From positions 1 through 53,052 of the forward strand of contig JAIXQU010000079.1 in NCBI GenBank assembly GCA_027485575.1: DNA of 53,052 nt. The letters are read 5' to 3'. The position numbers were made by a program, and so were the translations under genes. Of the stretch, positions 7,956 through 16,899 are shown piece after piece (position 1 is the stretch's first letter; each line of letters opens with the position of its first letter). The notes beneath the pieces are model-generated. The model worked only from the letters and a program-made list of their open reading frames with translations. It was not told where the DNA came from and searched no databases. This DNA is from Cytophagaceae bacterium (GTDB lineage: Bacteria > Bacteroidota > Bacteroidia > Cytophagales > Flexibacteraceae).

Positions 7956-9797
7956 TTAAGCCCCGGCTTCAGGCATTTCATCCTTTCTTTCTCTAATTTC
8001 CTTTACCATTAGTTGAAGTGATTTTTTTTCTCTGAAATCATTTTCCTCGATATGAAACACGATGTCAAATGGCATTCCCGAGGAAACTATTTTCCAGAAT
8101 TCGCCCATTCCAAACCCAATTCCATCAAGTGCATAAGCCACGCCATCTTGTCCAAAACCATCCTGGGTAAGGCTAAATTTAATGTGCGATTCTCCCCCAT
8201 TTTTGTTTTCCAGCAACCTGCTCTGGCCCGTATCTTTTACACCATATGCCACAAAAAGTGGGTTCATATTTTGAGGACCAAATGGACCCATTCTATTTAT
8301 CTGATTCATTAGCGGATTGTTTACCTGAATCAATTCAATTTCGGCATCAATCAAAACTCTGGGCCTGAGTTGTTCTTTGGTTAATATAGTCCGTGCATGG
8401 TTTTCAAAAGCGATTTGAAATTCCGGAAGCTGTTCCGGGTTTAAGGTTAATCCGGCAGCAAAATAATGACCACCAAATTGGATAAGGTGCGCACCGCATG
8501 CATCGAGCGCCTGATAAAGGTCAAATCCAAAAACAGAACGGCCTGAACCTGTGAGTAGTCCATTGGATTCTGTAAGCACTATTGTAGGTCTGTAAAAATG
8601 CTCTATGCAACGGGAGGCAACAATGCCTATCACGCCTTTGTGCCAGGTGGGTTGAAAAAGAACCGTAGAAAAGGCATCTACTGATTCTTGTGAAGAAGCA
8701 ATCTGTTCGAGCGCTTCTCTGGTGATATTTTTATCAAGCTCCTTTCTTTCAATGTTTTGGTCATCAACTTTTCCAACAATTCCCAGGGCTTCTTCCAGGT
8801 TTTCGGCAATGAGCAATTGAACGGCACCAAGGCCATGGCCAATCCTGCCGGCAGCATTAATTCTGGGCCCAATTCCAAAAACCAACCTATCTACTTTTAA
8901 AGAATAATGACCGTTTTCTTTGGGTTTAAAACCAGCAATCTGAAGAAGCGCCTCGATTCCGGGAGAAGGTTTTTGATTGACCTTTTCTAAACCAAAATGC
9001 ATCAAAATCCTGTTTTCACCCGTGATTGGCACGATATCTGAACCAATACTGACAGCGACCAAATCCAGAAAATCATATAAATTTTCAACGGGCCAGCCTT
9101 CATGTTGGGTCAGGGCCTGCATCAGCTTAAAACCTACCCCGCAACCTGAAAGCTCTTTATAGGGATACTGACAATCGTTTCTTTTCGGGTCAAGAACAGC
9201 AACGGCATCCGGAATGGTTTCTCCGGGAAGATGGTGGTCGCAAATGATAAAATCTATACCTAAACTTTTGGCATACTGAACTTTATCTATCGATTTTATA
9301 CCACAATCCAGGGCTACAATGAGGATAACTCCATTTGATTTGGCTATGTCGATTCCTTTGGTGGAAATCCCGTATCCCTCCTGATACCGGTCTGGAATAT
9401 AACATTCAAGATTTTTGTAATGGTTTAACAAATACTTATAAACCAGGGAAACGGATGTGGTTCCATCGACATCATAGTCTCCAAAAATCATAATTCTTTC
9501 CTCGTTCTGAATGGCAGTCAACAAGCGGCCGACTGCTTTGTCCATGTCCTTCATTAAAAAAGGGTCATGAAGGTCGTCAAGGGTCGGGTTGAAATATGCC
9601 CTTAATGCAGCTTCCGTGGCAACACCTCTTTGAAGCAACAAATTGGCTGCTACGGGATGAAGACCTTTAATATCAAGCAAACCAGACACTTCATCTTCCG
9701 TGGGTTGCGGTAACACTACCCAAAGCTTTTCCTTTTTAGGAATTACAACTTCCAGTTTGGCTGATATTTCTTCGGTTTTTGTTTTCAATTCAATCAT
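7956..9797 (-). CDS. recJ: Single-stranded-DNA-specific exonuclease RecJ
   Basis: RecJ, the 5'-3' single-strand DNA exonuclease of recombination and mismatch repair, acting in the cytoplasm on DNA ends with RecQ-type helicases. The DHH domain shows the metal site GDYDVDGTTS (Asp107, 109, 111) and the signature CDHHLPG (Asp187-His188-His189). The DHHA1 domain carries GRSVFGFDLYQALDAC and FGGHYFAAGLTL (the GGH substrate-binding motif), and a C-terminal OB-like domain follows (from about 455). At 613 residues it is slightly longer than average. I chose ATG 9797; the codon four residues upstream (9809) is TTG. The ATG overlaps the stop of the upstream ATP-grasp-like gene by 8 bases (ATGATTGA), so translation is coupled. 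It is the last gene of the plsC-gatC-ATP-grasp-recJ run. Confidence 0.97.
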   Translation of the reverse strand: MIELKTKTEEISAKLEVVIPKKEKLWVVLPQPTEDEVSGLLDIKGLHPVAANLLLQRGVATEAALRAYFNPTLDDLHDPFLMKDMDKAVGRLLTAIQNEERIMIFGDYDVDGTTSVSLVYKYLLNHYKNLECYIPDRYQEGYGISTKGIDIAKSNGVILIVALDCGIKSIDKVQYAKSLGIDFIICDHHLPGETIPDAVAVLDPKRNDCQYPYKELSGCGVGFKLMQALTQHEGWPVENLYDFLDLVAVSIGSDIVPITGENRILMHFGLEKVNQKPSPGIEALLQIAGFKPKENGHYSLKVDRLVFGIGPRINAAGRIGHGLGAVQLLIAENLEEALGIVGKVDDQNIERKELDKNITREALEQIASSQESVDAFSTVLFQPTWHKGVIGIVASRCIEHFYRPTIVLTESNGLLTGSGRSVFGFDLYQALDACGAHLIQFGGHYFAAGLTLNPEQLPEFQIAFENHARTILTKEQLRPRVLIDAEIELIQVNNPLMNQINRMGPFGPQNMNPLFVAYGVKDTGQSRLLENKNGGESHIKFSLTQDGFGQDGVAYALDGIGFGMGEFWKIVSSGMPFDIVFHIEENDFREKKSLQLMVKEIRERKDEMPEAGA

Positions 9798-10995
9798 GAT
9801 CTGGTTCAAAAAAAGCAGTACTACCCCCTACCCAGGTTTTATTTTTATTAAACTTTACGCCCATCATCACGCCCTTACTAAACCGGATTAAGTTGGTACA
9901 GGCAATGGGTCTTGGCTCACCATAAGGCCAAAGATAAAGCATCCTGATTTCAGTTTTAACGCCTTCCCCATCAGGTGCTTTTAAAGCAGGTGCATAAAAA
10001 ATCTTCTTTTGTAAAATATAGTTTTCCGGGTCTGAAATGAAAGTAACATCCTCAGGTTTAACATCATAGATGACCCCGGTTCCCGCAAAAGAAAATAAGG
10101 GTTTAAGCACATAATTTTCCAAATCAGGAGGGAATTTCCCGTTGTACTCTGACAGATACTTGGTTTCAGGGACATATTTACTTTTTACCAGAGGCATAGA
10201 AAATTTTGAAATCCTGAAAAACCAATTGGGGTGCCCAGCCCATTCCACATCCACATCATTGAGCATGTTAAAATCAAGATTAAGGTCCTTCCTGTTGTCT
10301 AATTCATCAAAAATAACCCGGTTGTAAATGCGCTTAATCTCAATCTCTCTTTCGCCAGACTTATAAAACAGCTTCCTGCCAATTCTATAAACAGCTGATA
10401 TACAAACAGAAGGAACACCAAAAAACTCCTTAACAGCATAAAAATCCACCCTGGTTTTCTGAAGATGCGGTTCAATGTCCATTAAAATAACATTTTCTGC
10501 AGGAAAACCATTGGTAATCACATGATTCAACAATTTTCTGTATTCCTCAGAATTGAGGCCACTAAACAGGTAGTCAAAGTTTTCAGGAATATTGAAATAG
10601 GTCTTGTATGCCTGACTTATTAAATCCTGAAAAGCAAAAAGAGAAGGAAATCCCTGCATTTCAATAAGTTGTGGAGTAAGTTGTCCAGCGCCATCGTGAC
10701 ATATTGCAAAGTCTATGGCCATAAACTGGGTATGCTTATCCTCATTCGGAACGGATTTACCTTTGGGAATGGCCCTTTCCGTTTTTTCCTTAAAATCCGG
10801 ACTGGTAACAACATCGATGATTTGATCGCAGGCTTCAAAAATCCTCTTTTTCAATTCTCCGGGAATAAAAACAGGCGTTTCGGCAATTCTAAATTCTATT
10901 TCATAATCGTATCGGGTATTCAGGAAATTCATAAATTCCTGATACCGCTCTTCGGTAAACTCTTTGTTGTATTTTTCTCTTAATAAGGGAATCAT
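9790..10995 (-). CDS. Uncharacterised ATP-grasp-like protein
   Basis: 401-residue soluble protein without signal peptide or membrane helices; I do not recognise a named enzyme. The C-terminal half looks like an ATP-grasp nucleotide-binding domain: YVLKPLFSFAGTGVIYDVKPED (the Lys and Gly-rich loop, about 290-311), ILQKKIFYAP (adenine-contacting hinge, about 321-330) and KTEIRMLYLWPYG (metal-ligand strand, about 340-352). The N-terminal half has FAICHDGAGQLTPQLIEMQGFPSLFAFQ, where E-M-Q-G-F-P resembles the 'E-x-N-x-x-P' strand of circularly permuted ATP-grasp proteins. An acid-amide or acid-thiol ligase is therefore possible, with unknown substrate. It is 32 bp downstream of gatC and overlaps recJ by 8 bp, so it is expressed with housekeeping genes. 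Fold assignment is moderately secure; function is not known. Confidence 0.55.
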   Translation of the reverse strand: MIPLLREKYNKEFTEERYQEFMNFLNTRYDYEIEFRIAETPVFIPGELKKRIFEACDQIIDVVTSPDFKEKTERAIPKGKSVPNEDKHTQFMAIDFAICHDGAGQLTPQLIEMQGFPSLFAFQDLISQAYKTYFNIPENFDYLFSGLNSEEYRKLLNHVITNGFPAENVILMDIEPHLQKTRVDFYAVKEFFGVPSVCISAVYRIGRKLFYKSGEREIEIKRIYNRVIFDELDNRKDLNLDFNMLNDVDVEWAGHPNWFFRISKFSMPLVKSKYVPETKYLSEYNGKFPPDLENYVLKPLFSFAGTGVIYDVKPEDVTFISDPENYILQKKIFYAPALKAPDGEGVKTEIRMLYLWPYGEPRPIACTNLIRFSKGVMMGVKFNKNKTWVGGSTAFFEPDHD

Positions 10996-11027
10996 ATTTT
11001 CAATTGTTAAATCTGATGGACTTAGGC

Positions 11028-11312
11028 TTATATTATTTTGGGAACTCTAAAGAAATTTTCATCCTTAAAAGTAGCATTTTCTAATGCTTTTTCTTTTGAA
11101 AGGTGGCTTCCTACCACATCTTCCCTAAAAACATTTACCTCCTGCGACATGTGAGTCAAGGGTTCTACTCCAGTGGTATCCAGTTCATTTAGTTTTTCCA
11201 TCCAGCTTAAAATCTGCTCCATATTGCTTTGCATTTTTTCGGTTTCAGCATCAGAAAGCTTCAGTCTTGCCAGGTGGGCTATTTTATCAACTGTGTTTTT
11301 ATCAATCTTCAT
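11028..11312 (-). CDS. gatC: Aspartyl/glutamyl-tRNA amidotransferase subunit C
   Basis: Small subunit of the GatCAB amidotransferase, which converts Glu-tRNA(Gln) (and Asp-tRNA(Asn)) to the amidated form; GatC wraps round GatA and stabilises the complex. The 94 residues match the family in order: KIAHLARLKLSDAETEK near the N-terminus, the helix MEQILSWMEKLNELDTTGVEP, the conserved PLTHM, and the C-terminal REDVVG...FFRVPKII, with P-K at the end as usual. ATG 11312 overlaps the 3' end of plsC by 11 bases. gatA and gatB are not in the window, which is common since the subunits are often scattered in this phylum. Confidence 0.97.
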   Translation of the reverse strand: MKIDKNTVDKIAHLARLKLSDAETEKMQSNMEQILSWMEKLNELDTTGVEPLTHMSQEVNVFREDVVGSHLSKEKALENATFKDENFFRVPKII

Positions 11313-12081
11313 TTTTCAGTTTTGTTAAAAGACCTTGATTCTTTTCGGCCAGGGTTTTGGAAATTAAGGCATGGACACTGGAATTTAACTCCATCAGGTT
11401 GGCATCTGTCATTCCGAGCGTTGAAATTGGTTCATGAATGATGGTCTCACAAAAGTAAAAATTTGGCAACCACTTGCCATCATCGGGCAAAATATACCAA
11501 TTAAAACAAATGGTTACAGGAACAACAGGCACTTGCCTTTGGATGGCCAATTTAAACGCACCATCCTTAAAATCAGCGACTCCGGGTTGAATCTTTTGAT
11601 GAATACTACCTTCCGGAAATATTATCAGGCTCCTTCCTTTGGCTAGTTTTTTTCTGCTTTTTTTTAAGGCCAGGGACCTACCTGCACTTGAACCTCTGTC
11701 AACCACCACATGAAGATTTCGAAACATATAACCGAAAACAGGAATTTTACCCAAAGAAGCTTTGCCCATAAATGCCGGAAAACCGGGTAAAACATAGGTC
11801 AATAAGGGTATATCTAAAAAAGAACCATGGTTGCATACGTAGATTACCGGTTGATTTTTGGGAATATTTCTTTTACCAAATGTCCGCACCCGTAAAAAAG
11901 CCATTGGAAAAAAAAGCAAACACCAAAGTTGGTTAAAGAATGCCATCCAGTTTTCTATTCTTTTAAACCAAATACAAAGACAGAAAAATGGAAATAAAAC
12001 AACAAAGCCAACCAACCACCACAAAGTAGCCCAGACTATATGAAGTCTTCTAAGTCCTTTAAGGATAGAAGATGGTTTCAT
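11302..12081 (-). CDS. plsC: 1-acyl-sn-glycerol-3-phosphate acyltransferase (PlsC-like)
   Basis: Membrane-associated acyltransferase that adds the second fatty acid to lysophosphatidic acid in phospholipid synthesis. One or two hydrophobic helices at about 14-45 (VWATLWWLVGFVVLFPFF) anchor it in the inner membrane. Motif I is NHGSFLDIP (the H-x4-D catalytic pair), motif II lies around FGYMFRNLHVVVDRG, motif III is FPEGSIH (glycerophosphate binding) and motif IV is VPVVPVTICF. I chose ATG 12081 (259 residues); the frame continues nine codons upstream to a TTG at 12108 without a better start. First gene of the run with gatC, the ATP-grasp-like gene and recJ. Homologues acting on other lipids exist, so the substrate is by family. 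Confidence 0.87.
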   Translation of the reverse strand: MKPSSILKGLRRLHIVWATLWWLVGFVVLFPFFCLCIWFKRIENWMAFFNQLWCLLFFPMAFLRVRTFGKRNIPKNQPVIYVCNHGSFLDIPLLTYVLPGFPAFMGKASLGKIPVFGYMFRNLHVVVDRGSSAGRSLALKKSRKKLAKGRSLIIFPEGSIHQKIQPGVADFKDGAFKLAIQRQVPVVPVTICFNWYILPDDGKWLPNFYFCETIIHEPISTLGMTDANLMELNSSVHALISKTLAEKNQGLLTKLKNED

Positions 12082-12228
12082 TTTTAAATTCGTGTTTGTA
12101 TTACTCAAAGAATTAATTATAAATATTCCAAGATTTTAGTTAATTTTTAAGGCTTTTTTTGTACTATTCAAATTTTGATGTATTATTGTTGACCAATTAA
12201 TCTCCCAATAAAAGTTCCAAAATTAGTC

Positions 12229-12792
12229 ATGAAAAGAATTATACTGATAGTTGTTTTTGCACTTCCCTTATTCTTAGGTAATCCATCAACCGGACAAAGC
12301 AAAGAAGCTTTGAAATCGATACTGGCAAACTCCTGGGTAAAGAAGTACAAAAAATTAAAAAAGGACCTTGAAGAAAAGGCATCTTTTGTCAAAAACATGA
12401 AAAACATTTCAGAATCTGATTTGAAAATCATGGAAACAAGTTATTCAAAAACAAGTGAAAGGCTTGACGCATGGTTGTCACATTTTGCTGAATCCATTGA
12501 GAATGATGAAAAAACAATAACCTACCTTAATGAGGGAAGTATCAGTCCGGAATTGAAAACTGAGCTTGTTGGGATATTTACCTATTATGCAAATGAATAC
12601 AGTACTAAATTTGAGGACCTCACCGGAATTCAAACCAAAACCCTGATTACCCATCAGGTCTTAAATGGCGAAGAAAAATCGGAAGACAACTCTAAAATAG
12701 AAATGCCTACAAATAGTAAAATAGACAAAAACTATTTATTAGCCAATGTTATCAAACCATTGAAACCATCAGCCTGGAATTCAATTTTTTAG
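12229..12792 (+). CDS. Small secreted protein of unknown function
   Basis: 187 residues, not recognised. Residues 1-22 form a signal peptide (MKRIILIVVFALPLFLG, cleavage near STGQS). The mature part is mainly helical and highly charged: WVKKYKKLKKDLEEKASFVKNM (about 36-57) has a heptad-like pattern suggesting a short coiled coil, followed by helices separated by NEGSISPE and DLTGIQTK. No cysteines and no known motif were seen. It probably acts in the periplasm. It is expressed alone from the short region divergent from plsC and is followed directly by a strong bidirectional terminator shared with the convergent aldehyde dehydrogenase gene. Confidence 0.7.
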   Translation: MKRIILIVVFALPLFLGNPSTGQSKEALKSILANSWVKKYKKLKKDLEEKASFVKNMKNISESDLKIMETSYSKTSERLDAWLSHFAESIENDEKTITYLNEGSISPELKTELVGIFTYYANEYSTKFEDLTGIQTKTLITHQVLNGEEKSEDNSKIEMPTNSKIDKNYLLANVIKPLKPSAWNSIF

Positions 12793-12804
12793 TCATTCTT
12801 TTAT

Positions 12805-12842
12805 AAAAAAAAGGCCAGCAGTAACCCTGTTGGCCTTTTTTT
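12805..12842. terminator. Bidirectional rho-independent terminator
   Basis: Stem GGCCAGCAG (12813-12821) and CTGTTGGCC (12827-12835), with one G-U pair and a 5-base loop, flanked by an A tract on the left and a T tract on the right. It serves both the small secreted protein gene and the convergent aldehyde dehydrogenase gene. Confidence 0.9.
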
Positions 12843-12852
12843 ATGTTCGATA

Positions 12853-14217
12853 TTAACCGATGGTTATTGTTTTTGCATTTGAAAATTCCAACAGCCCCAA
12901 CCTTGAAAGCTCTCTACCATACCCGGAAGCTTTTATCCCGCCAAATGGCAAGGCTGGCTTTGAACGTACCATAGAATTTAAAGATACTGTACCGCAATCA
13001 AGTTGAAGTGCCATTTCCAGTGCCTTGTTTTCATTGCCTGAATAAATGCTGGCCCCCAATCCATATTTTGTAGAATTGGCAAGAACAATTGCTTCAGATT
13101 CTTCAGTAAATGTACTGATAGAGGCTACCGGCCCAAAAACCTCTTCATCAAAAGTTGCCATTCCTGGCTTAACATTTTTCAACAAAACGGGTAAGAAAAA
13201 ATACCCTGAATCGAATGGGTCTATAGATTGGTATACAAGCTGGGCACCCTGCTCCACAGATTTTGAAACCTGTGCTTCCAAAGCTGTAACCAGATCTGGT
13301 CTGGCCTGAGGTCCCAAAAGACTGGATTCCAGCAACGGATCGGCTGGAGTGTACTTTTTCAGATTTTCTACAAACAAAGGAATAAATTCATTTTCAACGG
13401 ATTGATGGACCAAAAATCGCTTTGCCGCGATGCAGCTTTGTCCATTGTTAATCATCCTTGCTTTGGCTGCCATTTCGGCCGCAAACATCAGATTGGCATC
13501 GGGCAAAACTATAAATGGATCACTGCCACCCAATTCCAAAACACATTTTTTGAGGTATTTTCCTGCAAGTGAAGCCATAGATCTACCCGCTCTTTCACTT
13601 CCTGTTAAGGAAACTGCGGCAACAGATTCACTCGATGTAACCTGCTCTAAATCTGAAACTTCGATTATCAAATTTTCAAATACACCTTCCGGGAATCCGG
13701 CTTTTTGAAACAGTTCTTCAATTAAAACAGAATACCCAAAAACATTTGAAGCATGTTTTAAAAGAACAACATTACCCACGCAAAGTGCAGGAACTGCGGC
13801 CCTTAAAACTTGCCACAATGGGAAATTCCATGGCATGACAAGCAGGATTCCACCCAGAGGCTGGTGGTAAATAAATGAAGATTTGGCCTCCGATTTCACG
13901 GTTTCAAATTGAAGCCATTCCGGGCTTTTTTCTATGAAAAACCGAATTCCTGTTACGCATTTGGATACCTCCGCCTTAGCTTCAGAAATGGTTTTTCCCA
14001 TTTCTTCCACCATGGCGATGGACAACTTTTCATGTTCTATTTCTATCAGCTTTGCCAGATTTTCCAGTAATCCAAGGCGATAAGTTAAGGCTGAATTTTT
14101 CCAATGGGCATAGGCACTGGCTGATCTTTTAAGCTTAAAATCAATCTCGCCTGGTGTAAGCGATTGAAAATCAGCAATTTTTTTTGTATTAAAAGGATTA
14201 ATGCTTTCGAAAATCAT
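12853..14217 (-). CDS. Aldehyde dehydrogenase, succinate-semialdehyde-type
   Basis: NAD(P)-dependent aldehyde dehydrogenase, 454 residues, closest by eye to the NAD-type succinate-semialdehyde dehydrogenases (GabD/Sad group). Visible landmarks: MPWNFPLWQVLRAAVPAL (128-145) and KHASN (cofactor site), SLTGSERAGRSMA (203-215), the general base Glu228 in CVLELGGSDP, the catalytic Cys262 in NNGQSCIAAKR, EEVFGPV (about 369-375) and the C-terminal PFGGIKASGYGREL. All catalytic residues are present. Its ATG (14217) overlaps the KirBac stop in a 4-base ATGA, so the two are co-translated, an unusual pairing. It ends the kinase-regulator-GT-C-channel run and is followed by the shared terminator. Substrate is by family only. 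Confidence 0.88.
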   Translation of the reverse strand: MIFESINPFNTKKIADFQSLTPGEIDFKLKRSASAYAHWKNSALTYRLGLLENLAKLIEIEHEKLSIAMVEEMGKTISEAKAEVSKCVTGIRFFIEKSPEWLQFETVKSEAKSSFIYHQPLGGILLVMPWNFPLWQVLRAAVPALCVGNVVLLKHASNVFGYSVLIEELFQKAGFPEGVFENLIIEVSDLEQVTSSESVAAVSLTGSERAGRSMASLAGKYLKKCVLELGGSDPFIVLPDANLMFAAEMAAKARMINNGQSCIAAKRFLVHQSVENEFIPLFVENLKKYTPADPLLESSLLGPQARPDLVTALEAQVSKSVEQGAQLVYQSIDPFDSGYFFLPVLLKNVKPGMATFDEEVFGPVASISTFTEESEAIVLANSTKYGLGASIYSGNENKALEMALQLDCGTVSLNSMVRSKPALPFGGIKASGYGRELSRLGLLEFSNAKTITIG

Positions 14218-15206
14218 ACGGTTTTATCGTGTACTGATTCAGTTTTTGGTTCCAGCACGTCGAAGTCACTTAACTGATCTAGTTCAATGATTGTTTGACG
14301 GCCATTTTCACTTCTCTTAAAACCAGGTTTAAACTTTGCATTCCAGACCACATCAGTGAAATGATAAGAATGCCTGGAATAGACGGTTTGAGAAAATGTG
14401 GTATCAACACCCTTGATTGAAACGAGAAATTCTGCTTCATGCTCCTCCATCATTTGTGGCGTTAGATTGTAAATCGGGCTTTTCTCATCAATGGGATGAA
14501 CCACTGTCCATGTTAAAGCCAGTGCATTTACACTTTTTCGTTCTAAATCGAGGCCATAATATCTTCGGATGAATTTACCTTCCTCAAATAAAACAAGGCC
14601 TAAAAGAACCTGGGCTTCTACTTCCGCCATGTCATTTGTTTTTGAGTTGGCTACTCTAAACATAAAAGCAGTGTTATCCTTGTAAGGCGATATAAGGCCT
14701 TTGTCGCTAAAAATCAACCTGGCAACAGGTCGTGAAAACCGACCGTAAATCAAACCGGTAATGATGGCAAAAAACATCAATCCCAACAATGCTTCGAATG
14801 AAGCAATTAAATTGGGCAAGAGTCCCATTGGGTTGATTCGACCATACCCCACAGTGGTTATGGTTTGTGCTGAAAAGAAAAACGCTTCTTTAAACTGATC
14901 CCATTCCGAAACCCCATTCATACCCATAAATTGGTCCATACCAATGATATAGTAAACCGCAGCAAAGAGGAGATTTGTGATTATATAAAAGCCATTCACT
15001 ATCAGGAGAAAAGTGACCCAGGGCATGGTAATAAGTTCATGGGCAATGCTTAACTGCTGTAAGTAATGCCTGCCAGTTCTTTTGATGTTAAATGTTCCAT
15101 CCTCTTTCAACAAACGGTTGCCCTGACTTCCTACCTGATTACTAAACCCACTATCGGTAAATTCCTTTGCACTGGGTCGAAAACGCTGAAAAACACTTTT
15201 TGCCAT
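14214..15206 (-). CDS. KirBac-type inward-rectifier potassium channel
   Basis: Prokaryotic homologue of eukaryotic Kir channels, a tetrameric K+ channel of the inner membrane. Order of parts: slide helix (about 48-60, YLQQLSIAHELI), outer helix TM1 (about 62-90, FLLIVNGFYIITNLLF), pore helix and selectivity filter TTVGYG at 117-122, inner helix TM2 (about 130-160, SFEALLGLMFFAIITGLIYG with the gating region before RFSRP), then the cytoplasmic immunoglobulin-like Kir domain (about 165-320; FMFRVANSKTND, the core strand after the inner helix, is plain). The 330-residue length is normal. Start ATG 15206 lies 12 bp after the GT-C-like gene stop, and the end overlaps the aldehyde dehydrogenase start. 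Rectification or ligand control cannot be read here. Confidence 0.95.
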   Translation of the reverse strand: MAKSVFQRFRPSAKEFTDSGFSNQVGSQGNRLLKEDGTFNIKRTGRHYLQQLSIAHELITMPWVTFLLIVNGFYIITNLLFAAVYYIIGMDQFMGMNGVSEWDQFKEAFFFSAQTITTVGYGRINPMGLLPNLIASFEALLGLMFFAIITGLIYGRFSRPVARLIFSDKGLISPYKDNTAFMFRVANSKTNDMAEVEAQVLLGLVLFEEGKFIRRYYGLDLERKSVNALALTWTVVHPIDEKSPIYNLTPQMMEEHEAEFLVSIKGVDTTFSQTVYSRHSYHFTDVVWNAKFKPGFKRSENGRQTIIELDQLSDFDVLEPKTESVHDKTV

Positions 15207-15218
15207 TTCAATTCATCA

Positions 15219-16805
15219 TTAAGGGTAGAAAATACTTTTTACTGTTTTGGGAAGTGAGGGGTCAAATTTAATAAGATTCTGGCGAAGCCGAATCCTGTCA
15301 TCCGGATTGATGGCAATAAAATCAATGGTATCGGCAGAACAAACGGCATTATTAAGCATGACCCAACTGGCTATTTTAACCCAGGAAGGATGACCAAGTT
15401 TTTTTTTATATACCACCGCCATTTCCATTTTCTTTTTCCTGCAAAGGTGGTCAACAGGGCCTGCCAAATATCTGCCTTTAATTTTCAGCATAGCCATCTC
15501 CATACTACCCAAACCCCAGATATCCAATAATTTACAATCTGAATAGTATGCAATAGCCCCAACATCTATTGCCCCGACAGAAGCTGTATTATAATATTGA
15601 TGGATAAACCTGGCCGATTGAACCTGCTGCTCAAAAATATTAACCATAGCCCTTGTCCCAACTGAAAAACTATCCAATGACCTGTAAAGCGGACTAAAAA
15701 GGAATATAAGACCGATGAGTGGCTGAGGGTATTTGGACCGAAAAAAACCAACCAAATCTGCTGTGCTTTTTATCCATTGGCTTTGGCAGATTACTTTCCA
15801 TATAACCAGCCATCCCATGGCCATGAGATAGGCTTCGTAACGATAGACATGATTGTATCTTGCAAAAATGAAATGTAAAATACTGGCTAGCATAACCAAA
15901 GAAATCCAAATCTGATTTTTATGCTTAGAAGATTCTTTATAACCGGAAATCAGATACAGCATAACAACCGGAATGATTACATGGGGATGGTTGGCTGCTT
16001 TCATTACAATGGACCAGAGATATCCCCAAACACTCCTTGTCTCCTGAATATTCATACCATATCCCTTCAGAATCAACGAGTTTGGAAGAAAAAACCAACC
16101 TTGGGAAATTGAGTAAATCCCTAACCATAGCACAGGAAATGACAATCCGAGACCAAACACAAAACCCAAAAACCATTTTTTATTCTTCCAAAACCACAAG
16201 ACAATAACACCCCCTTCAAATAAACCTTCATACCTTATTCCTGAAAGGCAGGCACCCATCAGAAATAATAAAAACGGATTTAATTTATCTTCATTCTCAA
16301 TGACTTGCTGAAGGCAAAATAAGGCAATCCAGGTATGGAGGATATGCTCCATGCTCCCAAAAAGCAGAACCGGAATGGGCATAAAATAAAACAAGCCCAT
16401 TAACATAATCCAGATTTGCCACTGGTTAAAACCCCAGATTCTGCATTTTAATGCCACCCATATAAAAAAACCCGTGAGTGCAAAAATATTGATGGCCAAA
16501 GGCATCCAGACATGGTCTCCAAAAAGCCAGATAAAACCAGCCAGAATAACCGTAAAAAGTGGAGAGGATGCTGTGGAACTAAACTCATGTTGGGTCAGGC
16601 CCCAAACATTATGAAAAGCTAAATTTTTAGAAATAGCCATCATAATAAATGAATCGTCTAAGGCGTAGCAAAACTCTCCATTGACCAAAAAGGCCTGAAT
16701 AAATCCTATGGAGGAAAAAAGTATTGAGAAGAGAACGGCCAGCAAGGCCACTTTAAGGGAAATATTTCTGGAAATCAAATTTGAATTTAGTAGAACCTGA
16801 GCCAT
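15219..16805 (-). CDS. Polytopic membrane protein, GT-C glycosyltransferase-like
   Basis: 528-residue integral membrane protein with about 11-12 hydrophobic segments and a soluble C-terminal domain of about 130 residues. The first periplasmic loop carries an acidic pair, Asp50-Asp51 in CYALDDSFIMM, followed by HNVWGLTQHEFSSTASSPL; a D-D or D-E pair in this loop is the hallmark of polyprenyl-phosphate-dependent GT-C transferases, and the C-terminal domain has YNTASVGAIDVGAIAYYSD and LDIWGLGS, seen in such proteins. I infer a GT-C enzyme moving sugars from a lipid carrier outside the inner membrane. I chose ATG 16805: the frame runs upstream to a TTG at 16916, but that would overlap the response-regulator gene and precede the first helix with 37 residues lacking a signal-like order. 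Flanked tightly by the regulator (94 bp) and the K+ channel (12 bp). Confidence 0.6.
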   Translation of the reverse strand: MAQVLLNSNLISRNISLKVALLAVLFSILFSSIGFIQAFLVNGEFCYALDDSFIMMAISKNLAFHNVWGLTQHEFSSTASSPLFTVILAGFIWLFGDHVWMPLAINIFALTGFFIWVALKCRIWGFNQWQIWIMLMGLFYFMPIPVLLFGSMEHILHTWIALFCLQQVIENEDKLNPFLLFLMGACLSGIRYEGLFEGGVIVLWFWKNKKWFLGFVFGLGLSFPVLWLGIYSISQGWFFLPNSLILKGYGMNIQETRSVWGYLWSIVMKAANHPHVIIPVVMLYLISGYKESSKHKNQIWISLVMLASILHFIFARYNHVYRYEAYLMAMGWLVIWKVICQSQWIKSTADLVGFFRSKYPQPLIGLIFLFSPLYRSLDSFSVGTRAMVNIFEQQVQSARFIHQYYNTASVGAIDVGAIAYYSDCKLLDIWGLGSMEMAMLKIKGRYLAGPVDHLCRKKKMEMAVVYKKKLGHPSWVKIASWVMLNNAVCSADTIDFIAINPDDRIRLRQNLIKFDPSLPKTVKSIFYP

Positions 16806-16899
16806 TTCAGGTTCCAAATTAAAGCGGGATAAAACCGAAATGAAAGAAACAAACGGTAAAAGTTTGAAATTCCCTTTTAATGAGGCTGCAATGGCATTT

